Notes: generated by a model not told the origin, from the sequence alone. Positions 1 to 9,732 are shown, counted from the stretch's first letter. The stretch: 64,000 nucleotides of DNA from Nonomuraea sediminis (GCF_018531495.1 NZ_JAHDTI010000001.1:1488001-1552000), one strand, 5' to 3'. Made by a program: numbers and translations.

Positions 1-1394
1 CGCTGGCCAGGGTCGTCGACACTGGCGGGCGGAACGTTCTGGTTGAGCCGGAAAAGGTTGTCGGGATCCCAGGTTCGCTTGACTTGGGCGAGCCGCTGGT
101 AGTTGTCGCCGTAGGCCCGGCGAACCCCCTCAGAACCCTCGTCGGCGAGGTGATTGACTTCCACTCCGATGGCCCACGACCGTGTCTCGGCCCACAAGCG
201 GTCAGCCCACTCGATGTGCCTCTGCGGGTTCTCGTCGTCCGCCGACCAGGCCGCCCCGACCTCCATGCAGTAGGACGCCTCCCGGTGCCGGAAGGCGGTG
301 GCGTCGGCCGCGACTCGCGCCGCCGCGCCACCCATCGGCAGCAGAAGCACACCGTTGTTCGGCGAGCTCAGCCCGCCGCCGTGCTCGATCATCGCTGCGA
401 TGAGCTCCTCGGTTATCGCACCGCCCAGATGAGAGCGCATGTGATAGGGCGTGGACTGGCCCTGCGCGTCGAAGGTGTGTTGCAGTATCTCGAACGTCGT
501 CGGTTCGACCAGGTCGGCGAACGGTCTGCCGAACCCGCGCACCGGCGCGAGCTCACGCTCCCCATCGGCGAGGGGCCCGACGTAACACATCGCCAGCGCG
601 AGCACCGGCTTCCCGTGCAGTTCCTGGGGAACGAACGGCGCCGGCGGACCGGCGAGGATCGCCGACGCCACATTGACCTCGTCGGGGGCGCTCTGGCCGT
701 ACCCGGCGAGGAAGCGCAGCACGTCGGCGGCGTCCTCCAACCGGTGCAGGACTATCCCACCGAGCAGCCGGTCGACCGGGTGCAGGCGCAGCGTGAACTC
801 GAGAACGATCCCGAGATTGCCGCCGCCGCCCCGCAAGCCCCAGTAGAGGTCTTGATTCTCGTCGGCGCTCGCGCGGACGATCTTCCCCGAAGCGGTAAGG
901 ACGTCGGCCGCGACGAGATTGTCGCAGGCGAGCCCGAAGATCCGCGCGAACCACCCGTTGCCCCCTCCGAGCGTCAGCCCGGCGACGCCCACATCGGCGA
1001 CGTGCCCGCCGACCGGCGCGAGGCTGTGCTGTGCGGCGGCCGCGGTGAGCTCACCCCAGCGCACACCGGGGCCGACGCTGGCCGTCCGCCGCTCTACGTC
1101 GACGACTACCTGCTTCATGGGGCCCAGGTCCAGGACCAAGCCGCCCTCCGTCGTCGAGAAGCCGGGGAAGCTGTGCCCGCCGCCGCGCACGGCGAGCTCG
1201 AGGCCGGTGTCACGTGCGACCGCCAGTGCCGATACGGCATCGTTTCGGGTTCGGCAGCGTGCGATGGCAGCGGGTTTGCGGTCGATCAGTTGGTTCCAAA
1301 CGCGGCGGGACGATTCGTAGTCGGCGTCCTCAGGCCGAATCACCTCGCCGTCGAAGCCGTCAGCCAACGCGCGTAGCGCGTCCTCAGGAGTCAC
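1..1394 (-). CDS. FAD-binding (BBE-type) oxidoreductase, 3' end cut by window
   Basis: Flavin-dependent oxidase of the PCMH/berberine-bridge family. Read on the minus strand from GTG at 1394, the frame stays open for 464 residues to the left edge, so the last residues and the stop lie outside. GGAGG sits a few bases before this GTG and decides the start. Motifs seen: GGGHSFPG near residue 71-78 (the His that carries FAD covalently in this family), VAGLTLGGGNGW near 145, YWGLRGGGGNLGI near 195, and the BBE C-terminal signature YGDNYQRLAQVK followed by WDPDNLFRLNQN. Family members oxidise sugars, alkaloids or polyketides; the substrate here cannot be read. It has no partner gene inside the window. 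Confidence 0.88.
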   Translation of the reverse strand, partial: MTPEDALRALADGFDGEVIRPEDADYESSRRVWNQLIDRKPAAIARCRTRNDAVSALAVARDTGLELAVRGGGHSFPGFSTTEGGLVLDLGPMKQVVVDVERRTASVGPGVRWGELTAAAAQHSLAPVGGHVADVGVAGLTLGGGNGWFARIFGLACDNLVAADVLTASGKIVRASADENQDLYWGLRGGGGNLGIVLEFTLRLHPVDRLLGGIVLHRLEDAADVLRFLAGYGQSAPDEVNVASAILAGPPAPFVPQELHGKPVLALAMCYVGPLADGERELAPVRGFGRPFADLVEPTTFEILQHTFDAQGQSTPYHMRSHLGGAITEELIAAMIEHGGGLSSPNNGVLLLPMGGAAARVAADATAFRHREASYCMEVGAAWSADDENPQRHIEWADRLWAETRSWAIGVEVNHLADEGSEGVRRAYGDNYQRLAQVKRTWDPDNLFRLNQNVPPASVDDPGQ

Positions 1395-2077
1395 GTCGCC
1401 TCCGATTTCAGCACACAGGGATGAACGGGTCGTATCACCTCCCACCAGGAAGTTCCACGCCTTGACTTTGCCAACTTTCGGACGTCGTCCTACAGCAACC
1501 GAAATCGCACCCATAAGCCGTCAAACTGTCGCGATGCCCCATGCCCGGTTCTCCCGATTAGTGCCTTAACTGGCCGACGAGTGCTAGCCATCGGCTGCGG
1601 ACCAACGGGTAGAGCAGCAACAGCACCTTGAGATGATCGCAGCCATAGCGCTGATTCCGCAGGAAAACCCCAGCTCACAGCACAAAGAGGTACAGGGCTT
1701 CGACCCGCCCGTTTCCAGACGAAACCGCCAGCCCGCTACCGGGCCTCGGCGACTGATCGGCGGGGCGGGCTCCCCCGTTCGACACCAGTCCCGGATTACA
1801 CCATGTTCAGGCAAGTTCTGGACCACACTCCCGACCTGTGCTCAAATTGCGCCCAACCCACCGTCTCAGGCCGATCCGGAGGTCAAGCACTCTGCGGCCC
1901 GGCTTCCTTCCGTGCATTCTGATGTGCGCGCACGCCGTGTCCTGTTATCGACAAAGCACCCATAGCTGGATCATTGGTTCGGACACCGGAAGCACGGGCT
2001 ACGGTGGCGATCAACGATTCGGCGGTGAGGGGAAGAAGACGGGTGCTGAGCGAGACCAATGCGTGTGTGGAGGGACG
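1395..2077. other. Intergenic region, no gene recognised
   Basis: About 680 bases between the divergent FAD oxidase and the protein kinase, so it must hold both promoters. Frames here have no start with a ribosome site and no recognisable protein motif. A 7-bp perfect inverted repeat GGCTGCG/CGCAGCC (1593-1599 and 1638-1644) encloses a segment that looks like part of a tRNA D-arm, but no anticodon arm or T arm can be folded (see rejected items). Confidence 0.5.
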
Positions 2078-3544
2078 GTGACACTACTCGCCGGCCGCTA
2101 CAGGCTGCTGTCGCAGCTCGGCCAGGGCGGCATGGGCACCGTCTGGCTGGCGTCGGACGAGCTGCTGCGTCAGGAGGTGGCCATCAAGGAGGTCCGGTTT
2201 CCACCGGATCTCGACGCGGCCTCGCGGGGCGAGCTGGCCGAACGCACGCTCCGCGAGGCGCGGGCCGCGGCGCGGCTGCGCTCGCATCCGGCCATCGTCA
2301 CCGTGCACGACGTCGTCCTGGACGGCGGGCGGCCGTGGATCGTCATGGAGCTGGTCCGCGGCCGTTCCCTCGACCGGGCCGTGCGCGACGGCGGGCCGCT
2401 GCCGCCCCGGCAGGTCGCCATGATCGGCTTACGGGTGCTCGACGCCCTCAGTGCGGCACACGCCTCGGGCATTCTGCACAGGGACGTCAAACCGGCCAAC
2501 GTCATGCTCACCGACGACGGCCGGGTGCTGCTCACGGACTTCGGCATTGCGACCGTCGCCGGGGACGTCGTGCTCACCCAGACCGGGCTGCTGTCCGGCT
2601 CGCCCGGCTATATCGCCCCTGAACGCCTGCGCGGCGAGGTGGACGGCCCGCTCGCCGACCTGTGGTCACTAGGCGCCACTCTCTTTACCGCGGTGGAGGG
2701 CACGGCACCGTTCGCCCGCGAGAACCCTGCCGCCGCGATGGCAGCCGTGCTGATGCAGCAACCGGCCGCGGCTCGCCTGGCGGGCCCGCTCGCTCCTGTG
2801 CTGGCCGTACTCCTGGAAAAGGATCCGGTACGGCGCTGCCCGCCGGAGCGAGCGGCGCAGTTGCTGAACGCCGTCGCCCAAGGCGCTTCCACGACCGACC
2901 TGGGCCGGCGTCGCACGCTGACTGGATCCCGGCGCTGGAGTCGGCGGATCCTGCCCGGCGCCGTCCTCGCTGTGGTGCTGGCCGTGGCGGCCGGTGTGGT
3001 GATCGTGGTGCAAGTCCTGCCGAAAACCACCACCGCGACCAGCGGAACGCCCGCGCCCCCTGTCAGTTCCTCCCGGCCGACAACACCGGCCCCAGCGCTG
3101 TTCACCCGCGAGTTCGACGCCTGCGACCTGCTGACCGCGGCTCAGGTGCGCTCGCTGTTCGGCCGGTCGATGAAGCGCACTTTTGTGAACGCCACAGTGT
3201 GCACGTGGAGCAGACCCGACGGGACATACGTGAGCCTCTCGGCCTCACGTTACGAGCAGCTCGAGATGGCCCGTATCGCCCAGCGGAATGCGGTCAAGTC
3301 CATGAAGGAGGAGCCAAGGCGCACACCTGGCACCAAGCTCCGCAACGGACCAGACGTCGGCGACGAGGCCTACAGCTACACCCAGTACTCGCGTATCGGC
3401 GGCTTGCTGCTTCACCGCAGGCACATCTCCGTCCGCATCGCGAACGTCTGGCTGGTTCTGGATCACAACGGCCGCCAACCGGGATACGCCGTCGCCGACA
3501 AAGCGGCCGAACTCGTTGCCGCGGCCATCGACAAATACCGCTGA
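2078..3544 (+). CDS. Membrane Ser/Thr protein kinase with DUF3558-like extracellular domain
   Basis: Transmembrane eukaryotic-type Ser/Thr kinase (PknB-like), 488 residues from GTG 2078, which follows GGAGGG by four bases. The kinase domain (about 8-265) is intact: glycine loop LGQGGMG (14-20), catalytic Lys in VAIKEV (37), HRDVKPAN with Asp136, and DFG (154-156). A basic stretch and one hydrophobic segment (about 291-314) anchor it. A Thr/Pro/Ser-rich linker follows, then an outside domain with CDLLTAAQV near 349 and a second Cys at 375, resembling DUF3558 lipoprotein domains. The domain order fits sensing outside and phosphorylating inside. The DUF3558 assignment is by pattern only. No adjacent phosphatase or FHA gene is present. 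Confidence 0.88.
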   Translation: MTLLAGRYRLLSQLGQGGMGTVWLASDELLRQEVAIKEVRFPPDLDAASRGELAERTLREARAAARLRSHPAIVTVHDVVLDGGRPWIVMELVRGRSLDRAVRDGGPLPPRQVAMIGLRVLDALSAAHASGILHRDVKPANVMLTDDGRVLLTDFGIATVAGDVVLTQTGLLSGSPGYIAPERLRGEVDGPLADLWSLGATLFTAVEGTAPFARENPAAAMAAVLMQQPAAARLAGPLAPVLAVLLEKDPVRRCPPERAAQLLNAVAQGASTTDLGRRRTLTGSRRWSRRILPGAVLAVVLAVAAGVVIVVQVLPKTTTATSGTPAPPVSSSRPTTPAPALFTREFDACDLLTAAQVRSLFGRSMKRTFVNATVCTWSRPDGTYVSLSASRYEQLEMARIAQRNAVKSMKEEPRRTPGTKLRNGPDVGDEAYSYTQYSRIGGLLLHRRHISVRIANVWLVLDHNGRQPGYAVADKAAELVAAAIDKYR

Positions 3545-3713
3545 CCAGGGCCGAAGCTGCCCTCAAGGGCGGTTGAAGTCGTCGCCGGGGCTTCTTGCCG
3601 AGGCCGATCATCCTCCCGGACGCTCGCCCGGCAATCTGCGTTCCCCAGTGATACGAACCCGAAAACCTCGTGGCTGTGCGCCTGCCGGATATCATCCAGA
3701 GGCGCGGGCGGGT

Positions 3714-3824
3714 AGTCGGTTCGGCCTTCAGGTGCGCGGGGGCGATGATCAGGCGCACGCCGATCGCCGCGAACACCGCATCGAAAGCAGCCGTGTATTT
3801 GGCATCGCGATCAGGAATTTTCAC
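3714..3824 (-). pseudogene. Transposase (rve integrase-core) remnant
   Basis: About 37 codons on the minus strand read PDRDAKYTAAFDAVFAAIG and then VRLIIAP. This matches the second-Asp region of actinobacterial IS3/IS481-type integrase cores, usually LIRDRDAKFTAAFDAVF. The upstream codons show a small deletion (TTCCTGATC runs straight into GCGATGCC), and similarity stops after the IIAP motif. Neither terminus nor terminal inverted repeats are visible, so this is a dead fragment. It lies in the 360-bp gap between the kinase and the esterase; the rest of that gap shows nothing recognisable. Confidence 0.65.
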
Positions 3825-3904
3825 GCATCATCCCGAACGCCCGGACCGAAACTCATCGCAGAAGGGCGATCTTCTCCCGGGACCGATCCGGCCAGAAGAT
3901 CATA

Positions 3905-4861
3905 TTAAAGCGTGCCGAGTGCCTTGCGCAGCACGTGGACAGCCTGCTCGATGGCCGCTGTGGTGGCCTGGGTGGAACGCACCGGGTTCAGCATCATGAA
4001 GTCGTGGATGATGCCGTTGTACCGGACGCTCGCCGTAGGAACACCGGCCTGAGTGAGTTTGGCGGCGTAAGCCTCGCCCTCGTCCCTGAGGACGTCGTTC
4101 TGGTCGACGATGACCAGCGCCGGCGGAAGGCCCTCGAGTTCCTCGAGGGAAGCGCGCAGCGGTGACGCGGTGATCTCTTTGCGCTGTGCTCCGTCGCCCG
4201 GGATGTACGCGTCCCAGAACCAAGCCATCCCCCTTGCGGTGAGAAACGGCCCGTCGGCGAACTCACGGTAGCTGTCGGTGTTTTGCGCCGCGTCAGTGAC
4301 GGGGTAGTAGAGCGACTGGTGCACGAACCGCACGTCACCGCGCTGCTTGGCCATAATCGCTACCGCGGCGGTCATGTTGCCGCCGACCGAGTCGCCGGCG
4401 ATTGCCATGCGGCCGGCGTCGAGCCCTTCGCCGGCGCCATTCTTGGTGATCCACTGCGCGGTCGCGTACGCCTGCTCGATGGCGACGGGATAGTGCGCCT
4501 CCGGGGAGCGGTCGTACTCGACGAAAACCAGGGCCGCACGCGCACCGTTGGAGAGTTCGCGGATAAGCCGGTCGTGCGTGCCCGAGTTGCCGAGGATCCA
4601 CCCGCCGCCATGGATGTAGAGGATCGTCGGCAGGAGGCCGGTCGCCCCTTCAGGCTTGATGATGCGCACCCGGACATCCCCGACCTCCGCCGGAACGGTG
4701 ATCCACTTGTCTTCGGCGACGGGGAGCTTGTCGATCGGAGCGGACTGAATATCGTCGAGCACCTTACGGGCGCCCTCAGGTCCGAGTTCGTAGAGGAAGG
4801 GCGGGTTCGCGGTGGCATCCGCGATCTTCTGCGCTTCAGGTTCCAGCACGTGCTTGCTCAT
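3905..4861 (-). CDS. Alpha/beta hydrolase, HSL-type esterase/lipase
   Basis: 318-residue serine esterase of the hormone-sensitive-lipase (alpha/beta hydrolase fold-3) family, predicted to be cytoplasmic because no signal peptide is seen. HGGGWILGN supplies the oxyanion hole typical of this family, GDSVGGNM the nucleophile Ser, [11 protein letters not shown] the acid, and HDFMML the catalytic His. The length is normal. The ATG at 4861 follows AAGGA by about eight bases. It stands alone, divergent from the ComB-like gene. The substrate is probably a small acyl ester, which the sequence does not specify. Confidence 0.9.
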   Translation of the reverse strand: MSKHVLEPEAQKIADATANPPFLYELGPEGARKVLDDIQSAPIDKLPVAEDKWITVPAEVGDVRVRIIKPEGATGLLPTILYIHGGGWILGNSGTHDRLIRELSNGARAALVFVEYDRSPEAHYPVAIEQAYATAQWITKNGAGEGLDAGRMAIAGDSVGGNMTAAVAIMAKQRGDVRFVHQSLYYPVTDAAQNTDSYREFADGPFLTARGMAWFWDAYIPGDGAQRKEITASPLRASLEELEGLPPALVIVDQNDVLRDEGEAYAAKLTQAGVPTASVRYNGIIHDFMMLNPVRSTQATTAAIEQAVHVLRKALGTL

Positions 4862-5074
4862 GTCTCGAATCCTTTCGGCGAAGTGCCGGGTTCAACCGCT
4901 CACGCGGTTAAAACCCGTTCAAATCCGCCCAATCGCCGCGATGGCTTCGGTTCCAGGCTCCGAGCGACGACTGTGAAGCCGAGGGCCATGGCGATGAACG
5001 GTGCGGGGGCGCGGAGTGCGATCTCCTCGGGGGCGAGCGGGGCCTCGGATCGGGCACGTGCGATCATCACCGGA

Positions 5075-5776
5075 ATGGAAGCTCGGTTCCTTGGTATCGC
5101 TGATCTGGTCGAAGCCCCGTCCGTGGCGGTCGTGGTCGACGTCATGCGTGCCTTCACCGTGGCTGCCTGGGCCTTTGCCCAAGGCGCGGAAAAGATCGTT
5201 CTTGCGGAGTCCCTGGACGAAGCCCTGGCGCTCAAGGCTCGCCACCCGGATTGGGTGGCGCTCAAAGACGGTCCGCCCGCGCCCGGGTTCGACACCGTCA
5301 ACTCGCCGGGACTGCTGCGGTCCGTTGACCTCGGCGGACGGACCGTTGTGCAGAAGACCACGGCGGGGACAGTCGGCGCCCTTGCGGTCAAGGAGGCGCC
5401 GCTGGTGCTGTGCGCCGGCTTCGTGGTGGCGGAGGCAACGGCTCGGCTCTTACGGACGCGCAAGAGTGACAGCGTCACGTTCGTGGTCACTGGCGAAGAT
5501 GGGCAGGCCGATGAAGATCTGGCATGTGCCCAATACATCGCTCGGAGGGTCACCGAGGCTGGGGCGGATGCTGCTGAGTTCCTCCGCCGGGCTGCCGAGT
5601 CGCGCGCCGCCGCCGAACTGGCGGAGGGTGTGCGTCAAGGAGTCCATCCTGATGACGTCGCGCTCTGTCTTGAGGTCGACCGGTTTCCCTTTGCCATGGT
5701 GGCGACCTTGGAAGGTTCGCTCATGGTCCTGCGTCCACGCGCGGTGCCTTCGCTGACTGACGAGGACCCGGTCTGA
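5075..5776 (+). CDS. comB: ComB-like 2-phosphosulfolactate phosphatase family protein
   Basis: 233 residues matching the ComB family, whose founding member dephosphorylates 2-phosphosulfolactate in archaeal coenzyme M synthesis. Bacterial homologues are widespread and often of unknown role. Visible family features are [20 protein letters not shown] near the N-terminus, [16 protein letters not shown] near 65, [11 protein letters not shown] near 90, [20 protein letters not shown] near 140, and the C-terminal [10 protein letters not shown] 5075 gives the expected family length; in-frame ATGs near 4988-4994 are possible but have no clear ribosome site. No other coenzyme M gene is nearby, so the reaction in this host is uncertain. 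Confidence 0.8.
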   Translation: MEARFLGIADLVEAPSVAVVVDVMRAFTVAAWAFAQGAEKIVLAESLDEALALKARHPDWVALKDGPPAPGFDTVNSPGLLRSVDLGGRTVVQKTTAGTVGALAVKEAPLVLCAGFVVAEATARLLRTRKSDSVTFVVTGEDGQADEDLACAQYIARRVTEAGADAAEFLRRAAESRAAAELAEGVRQGVHPDDVALCLEVDRFPFAMVATLEGSLMVLRPRAVPSLTDEDPV

Positions 5777-5791
5777 TCGGCGCCAGGTCAT

Positions 5792-5810
5792 GACCACCGC
5801 ATCGGTGGTC
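5792..5810. terminator. Hairpin after comB-like gene
   Basis: Perfect 8-bp stem GACCACCG/CGGTGGTC with a three-base loop, 16 bases after the comB-like stop. The position fits a factor-independent, U-poor actinobacterial terminator. Confidence 0.6.
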
Positions 5811-6224
5811 GGTCGCGTGCGTCGACCGCGGGCCACTACGCGCGGGCGCAGGCTCGCGTTTCCGCGGTGATCCGCCGTACGGTCGCCAGACCGGAATGAC
5901 GCTGACCTTCCGGAGGCCCGGATCGAGCCGCACTTCTGGGGAACGTGTCCCCAGAGCGCTGGGTAATTCCGTGACACTGCCTTGGTCAACCTCGACGACA
6001 CGCCAGGTCGCGTCCTTCCCTCCGGCGAGCTCGCAGTGGTCGTCCAACAGCGTCCACGCCGCGAGGGACATTGGCGACGGTTGCTGAAAGTTTGCCGCCC
6101 GGTATGGGGAAGTAGAGACAGGGCGGGAGACGCTGGAGGCGAGGCCAAAGAACTTCTGCCGGGGATCTGTCCTGGCGGGCGACCGGTTGGCAAAGGGGTG
6201 GCCCGGCAGGCAGGAAGGTTTGTC
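5811..6224. other. Intergenic, nothing recognised
   Basis: About 410 bases upstream of the NmrA-like gene. Open frames on both strands lack motifs and look like high-GC noise. It must contain the promoter of the next gene, but no clear -10/-35 pair stands out. Confidence 0.4.
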
Positions 6225-6980
6225 ATGAAGATCGTGGTGGTGGGCGGGACCGGGCTGATCGGGTCGAAGCTGGTGGCCAAGCTCGGTGAGCACGGTCACG
6301 AGGCGGTGGCGGCGGCGCCGAGCACCGGCGTGAACACCCTCACCGGCGAAGGGCTGGCCGAGGTGCTGGCGGGCGCGTCGGTGGTGATCGACGTGTCGAA
6401 CTCCCCCTCCTTCGAGGAGGCCGCCGTGCGGGAGTTCTTCGAGACCTCCACCCGCAACCTGCTCGCCGCGGAGACGGCGGCCGGCGTCGGCCACCATGTC
6501 GCGCTGTCGGTGGTGGGAACGGAGCGGCCGCCCGGGAACGCCTACTTCCGGGCGAAGACCGCTCAGGAGCAGCTGATCGAGAAGTCGTCGATCCCGTTCT
6601 CGCTCGTGCACGCCACCCAGTTCTTCGAGTTCGTCCGGAGAATCGCCGACGATGCCACGGACGGCGACACGGTGCGGATGCCACCCGTGCTCTTCCAGCC
6701 CATCGCGGGAGATGACGTCGCGCAGGCGATCGGCAGGGTCGCGGTGGGGACGCCGTTGAACGGCAGAGTCGAGGTGGCCGGGCCCGAGCAGTTCAGGATG
6801 GACGAGTTCTTCCGCGACGCGCTGGCCTCCTGGGGTGATCCGCGAGAGGTGGTCACCGACCCGCACGCGCACTACTTCGGAGCCGAGCTGCTCGAGCGGT
6901 CGCTGGTGCCGGATGACGGCGCCGCCCTCGGCCAGATCCGCTACCGCGACTGGTCCGGCCGGAACGCCGCGGGCAAGTAG
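6225..6980 (+). CDS. NAD(P)-binding SDR family oxidoreductase (NmrA-like)
   Basis: 251 residues with an atypical short-chain dehydrogenase fold. The N-terminal VVVGGTGLIGSKLV is the GxxGxxG dinucleotide loop, VVIDVSNSP lies at the end of beta-4, and ALSVVGTERPPGNAYFRAK carries the Y-x3-K equivalent. This layout matches NmrA-like or NAD(P)H-binding SDRs that act on small quinones or serve as redox sensors. AGGAAGG precedes ATG 6225 by six bases. The cupin follows 49 bases downstream on the same strand, so the two may be co-transcribed. Confidence 0.85.
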   Translation: MKIVVVGGTGLIGSKLVAKLGEHGHEAVAAAPSTGVNTLTGEGLAEVLAGASVVIDVSNSPSFEEAAVREFFETSTRNLLAAETAAGVGHHVALSVVGTERPPGNAYFRAKTAQEQLIEKSSIPFSLVHATQFFEFVRRIADDATDGDTVRMPPVLFQPIAGDDVAQAIGRVAVGTPLNGRVEVAGPEQFRMDEFFRDALASWGDPREVVTDPHAHYFGAELLERSLVPDDGAALGQIRYRDWSGRNAAGK

Positions 6981-7029
6981 CGCGCCCCGCCCGGGCTCTA
7001 TCACCCATAGGTCACGAAAGGTACGTTCC

Positions 7030-7449
7030 ATGCCCGATGACGACAAGCCGAGATCGAACGCGTGGCAGACGGCGATCACCATACTGCAGGAAGCAGAACC
7101 GCCCTTCATCCCGGCGGGCGCGCACGCGATGACCATCGTCGTCGAGTTCCCACCCGGCGACCCCGGCACGCCGCCACACCGGCACTCCGGGCCGGCGTTC
7201 GGCTACGTACTGGAAGGCGAGATGCTGTTTGAGCTGGAAGGCGAGCCGGAGCGGATCGTACACGCCGGAGAGACGTTCTGGGAGCAGGGTGGCGACGTGA
7301 TCCACTACCAGGACGGCAACAACCGCGACGACATCCCGCTTCGCTACACCGTCACCATGCTGTGCGAACCCGGCAAGCCGATGCTCGTCCTGGTGGACGA
7401 CGAAGAACTCGCCCAGCGCAAGGACCGCCGCGCCCCTCGTCCGGCCTGA
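7030..7449 (+). CDS. Cupin domain protein
   Basis: 139-residue single-domain cupin. PPHRHSGPAFGYVLEGEM is the first cupin motif with two His ligands and the Glu-rich turn, and GGDVIHYQDGN the second motif with another His, so a metal site is likely. These small secondary-metabolism cupins act as isomerases or dioxygenases or only bind ligands; the reaction is not readable. AAAGG precedes ATG 7030. It follows the NmrA-like SDR closely and probably shares its transcript. Confidence 0.85.
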   Translation: MPDDDKPRSNAWQTAITILQEAEPPFIPAGAHAMTIVVEFPPGDPGTPPHRHSGPAFGYVLEGEMLFELEGEPERIVHAGETFWEQGGDVIHYQDGNNRDDIPLRYTVTMLCEPGKPMLVLVDDEELAQRKDRRAPRPA

Positions 7450-7935
7450 GCGAGGGATGCTCGGCACTGCGCCTGCCGATAATGCCATCCACGCAGGTCA
7501 TCATCATCCACGTACAAGTCCGCAGCGGCTACGAAAACCCGGAAGCATCGCCTGGGACTGCTCGCCGTATCGGAAACTCGGCAGCAGGATGCTGTCCTAA
7601 GACCGAGCTCCTGGACACTCGACCTGAGAGCACAGCGCGTAGGCCTATCGCCGCCTGGAGGGAACCTAATCAACGACCGTGGTGTCGGTGTGCAGTTCCG
7701 GCTGGCCGCCGGCACAGGTGATCCACACCTTGATCCTTCCGTTCTCCGACTCGAACTCCACCGACGCCGACGGGCTGCGCCCCGGTCCACCTCGTCGGCC
7801 GCGTAGCCCTGGGCGGGGCTCCACGACTGCAGCGTGGCCCGGTCGACTGACGGCCCGAGCCTGCCGCGCCAAGGTAAACGCCGCGCTTACCTGCTGCTCA
7901 GCCTGCGTTTGCCGGGCGCTTCCTACCGTGCTCGT
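7450..7935. other. Intergenic; possible protein tail on minus strand
   Basis: About 490 bases. On the minus strand, around 7669-7770, a frame ends ...GRIKVWITCAGGQPELHTD and then a stop. It looks protein-like but has no visible beginning, and could be the tail of a lost gene. Nothing else is recognised. Confidence 0.3.
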
Positions 7936-9732
7936 ATGAGGCGCGGCAGGATCTGGCTCTCCCTGACACTCCTGGTCACGGCCGTCGCCGTGGGCCTGGC
8001 CGCGCGCACGCCCGGCTGGACAGCGGTCGACGGGCACCTCGCCGCAGCCGTCGAGTCGGCTCGAACCCCATGGCTGACCGGGGTGGCGCAGGTGCTGAAC
8101 GTCGGCTTCGGCACCGTCGTGGGAACGTTCCTGTCCCTGCTGCTCGTGGCAGGGCTGGCAGCGGTACGGCAGGCCAGGAAGGCGCTGCTGGCGGCGGTCG
8201 TGGTGGCCGCGGGCTGGGGCATGGGCACGCTCGTCAAGGAGATCGTGGCCCGCCCGCGGCCGCCCGCCGCCCACGCGCTGGTCCACGAGGTGGGCGCCGA
8301 CAGCTTCCCCAGCGGACACGTCTGCCTGACCCTGTCGTTGGTGATCGCGCTGGCTTTGCTGCTCAGGAGGTGGCGGCGCCTGGTCGTGGCCTTGGGCGCC
8401 GTTCTGGTCCTGGCGCAGATGCTGGCCAGGGTCTACCTGGGCGCCCACTACCCCACCGACACGGTGGGCTCACTCATGGTGAGCCCGTCCGCGATCTCAC
8501 TGGCGCTGGGGCTGCCCGCGCTCGGCCTGTCCCTGCTGCGGGCCGCCAACCGGCGCAGGGCGAGCGGTCCGGCCGACACGCGGCACGTCAGGTTCCTGCT
8601 GCTGCACGCCAACGGCATGGGCGGCACGATCAGGACCGTCTTCACCCTCGCGGGGAGCCTGGCGGCCGAGCACGACGTGGAGATCGTCAGCGTGATCAGG
8701 ACCAGGCAGGAGCCCTTCTTCCCGGTGCCGCACGGGGTCCGCGTCTCCTACCTCGTCGACCTGGTGGGCAGGTCGCCACTCGGCCGTAGCCTGCTCATCC
8801 CGCCGGACGAGGCGGCCTACGCCAAGTTCGACCTGCGTACCGACGTTGCGCTCGTGCGGTTCCTGCGCGGGCTGCGCGGCGGCGTGCTGATCACCACCCG
8901 TCCCGGACTCAACCTGGTCGCGGCACTGCTCGCGCCGCCCGGGGTGCTCACGGTGGCCCAGGAGCACGTCGGGTACGGCACGCATCGGCCCGCCGTACAG
9001 AAGATGATCAAGAGGAGGTACGGCAGGCTCAGCGCGCTGGTGACGCTGACCGAGGCCGACCTCAAGGACTACCGGGTCGCGCTGGGCGAGCGGGCGCCCG
9101 GGCAGCTCGTGCGCATCCCCAACGCGACGCCTCCGCTGTCCAGCGGGCCGTCGCCGCTGACGGAGCCGGCCGTGGTGGCAATCGGGCGGCTCACCAAGGT
9201 CAAGGGGTTCGACCTGCTGCTGCGCGCGTGGGCGCGGGCCGTGGCGGAGCGCCCGGGGTGGAGCCTGCGGATCGTGGGCTCCGGTCCCCAGCGGTCCGCC
9301 CTGGCCGCGCTGGTCGACGAGCTCGGGCTGGGCGGCTCGGTCACGCTGACCGGGGCGTCGCGCGACATCGGCGCCGAGTTCGACCGGGCCTCGATCTTCG
9401 TGCTCAGCTCCCGGCACGAGGGCTTCCCGATGACGATCCTGGAGTCGCTGAGCAAGGGCGTACCCGTGGTGTCCTTCGACTGCCCCTACGGCCCCGGCGA
9501 GATCATCACCCACGACCACGACGGACTGCTCGTCCCGCCGGGCGACCTGAAGGCGCTGGCCGCCGAGCTGGGCGGGCTGATGGACGACCCGGCCGCCCGG
9601 CGACGGATGAGCGACCAGGCGCTGCTAACCTCACGGCTCTATGACCCCGAGCCCATCACCGCCGAGTGGGAGCGGCTGCTGACGGTCATAGGTCACGAAG
9701 CACCCTCAGCGGAGGCCGCGACGCGGCCTTGA
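7936..9732 (+). CDS. PAP2 phosphatase - GT4 glycosyltransferase fusion
   Basis: One 598-residue frame joins two enzymes. Residues 1-205 form a PAP2 lipid phosphatase with several membrane helices and all three motifs: K101-x6-RP, PSGH at 125-128, and ARVYLGAHYPTD around 164-174 (Ser of the usual SR replaced by Ala). Residues about 217-590 form a GT-B glycosyltransferase family 4 domain with VVAIGRLTKVKGFDLLL, the EGFPMTILE E-x7-E motif and a UDP-sugar binding end. PAP2 enzymes dephosphorylate undecaprenyl- or phosphatidyl-phosphates and GT4 enzymes add sugars, so a coupled lipid or cell-wall polymer role is inferred. ATG 7936 has no obvious ribosome site, and a leaderless start is possible. 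Confidence 0.85.
   Translation: MRRGRIWLSLTLLVTAVAVGLAARTPGWTAVDGHLAAAVESARTPWLTGVAQVLNVGFGTVVGTFLSLLLVAGLAAVRQARKALLAAVVVAAGWGMGTLVKEIVARPRPPAAHALVHEVGADSFPSGHVCLTLSLVIALALLLRRWRRLVVALGAVLVLAQMLARVYLGAHYPTDTVGSLMVSPSAISLALGLPALGLSLLRAANRRRASGPADTRHVRFLLLHANGMGGTIRTVFTLAGSLAAEHDVEIVSVIRTRQEPFFPVPHGVRVSYLVDLVGRSPLGRSLLIPPDEAAYAKFDLRTDVALVRFLRGLRGGVLITTRPGLNLVAALLAPPGVLTVAQEHVGYGTHRPAVQKMIKRRYGRLSALVTLTEADLKDYRVALGERAPGQLVRIPNATPPLSSGPSPLTEPAVVAIGRLTKVKGFDLLLRAWARAVAERPGWSLRIVGSGPQRSALAALVDELGLGGSVTLTGASRDIGAEFDRASIFVLSSRHEGFPMTILESLSKGVPVVSFDCPYGPGEIITHDHDGLLVPPGDLKALAAELGGLMDDPAARRRMSDQALLTSRLYDPEPITAEWERLLTVIGHEAPSAEAATRP

Noticed and set aside
1593..1644. tRNA-like segment: 7-bp stem GGCTGCG/CGCAGCC around a stretch containing ACGGGTAGAGCAGC
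   Set aside because: Only the D-arm-like piece fits. No paired anticodon stem or T arm with TTCGA can be folded, and the length is too short.
3564..3580. Small palindrome GCCCT-CA-AGGGC after the kinase gene as terminator
   Set aside because: The stem is only 5 bp, too weak to call a terminator in this GC context.
7669..7770. Minus-strand protein-like tail ...GRIKVWITCAGG...
   Set aside because: No beginning or family could be identified, so it is mentioned only in the gap entry.
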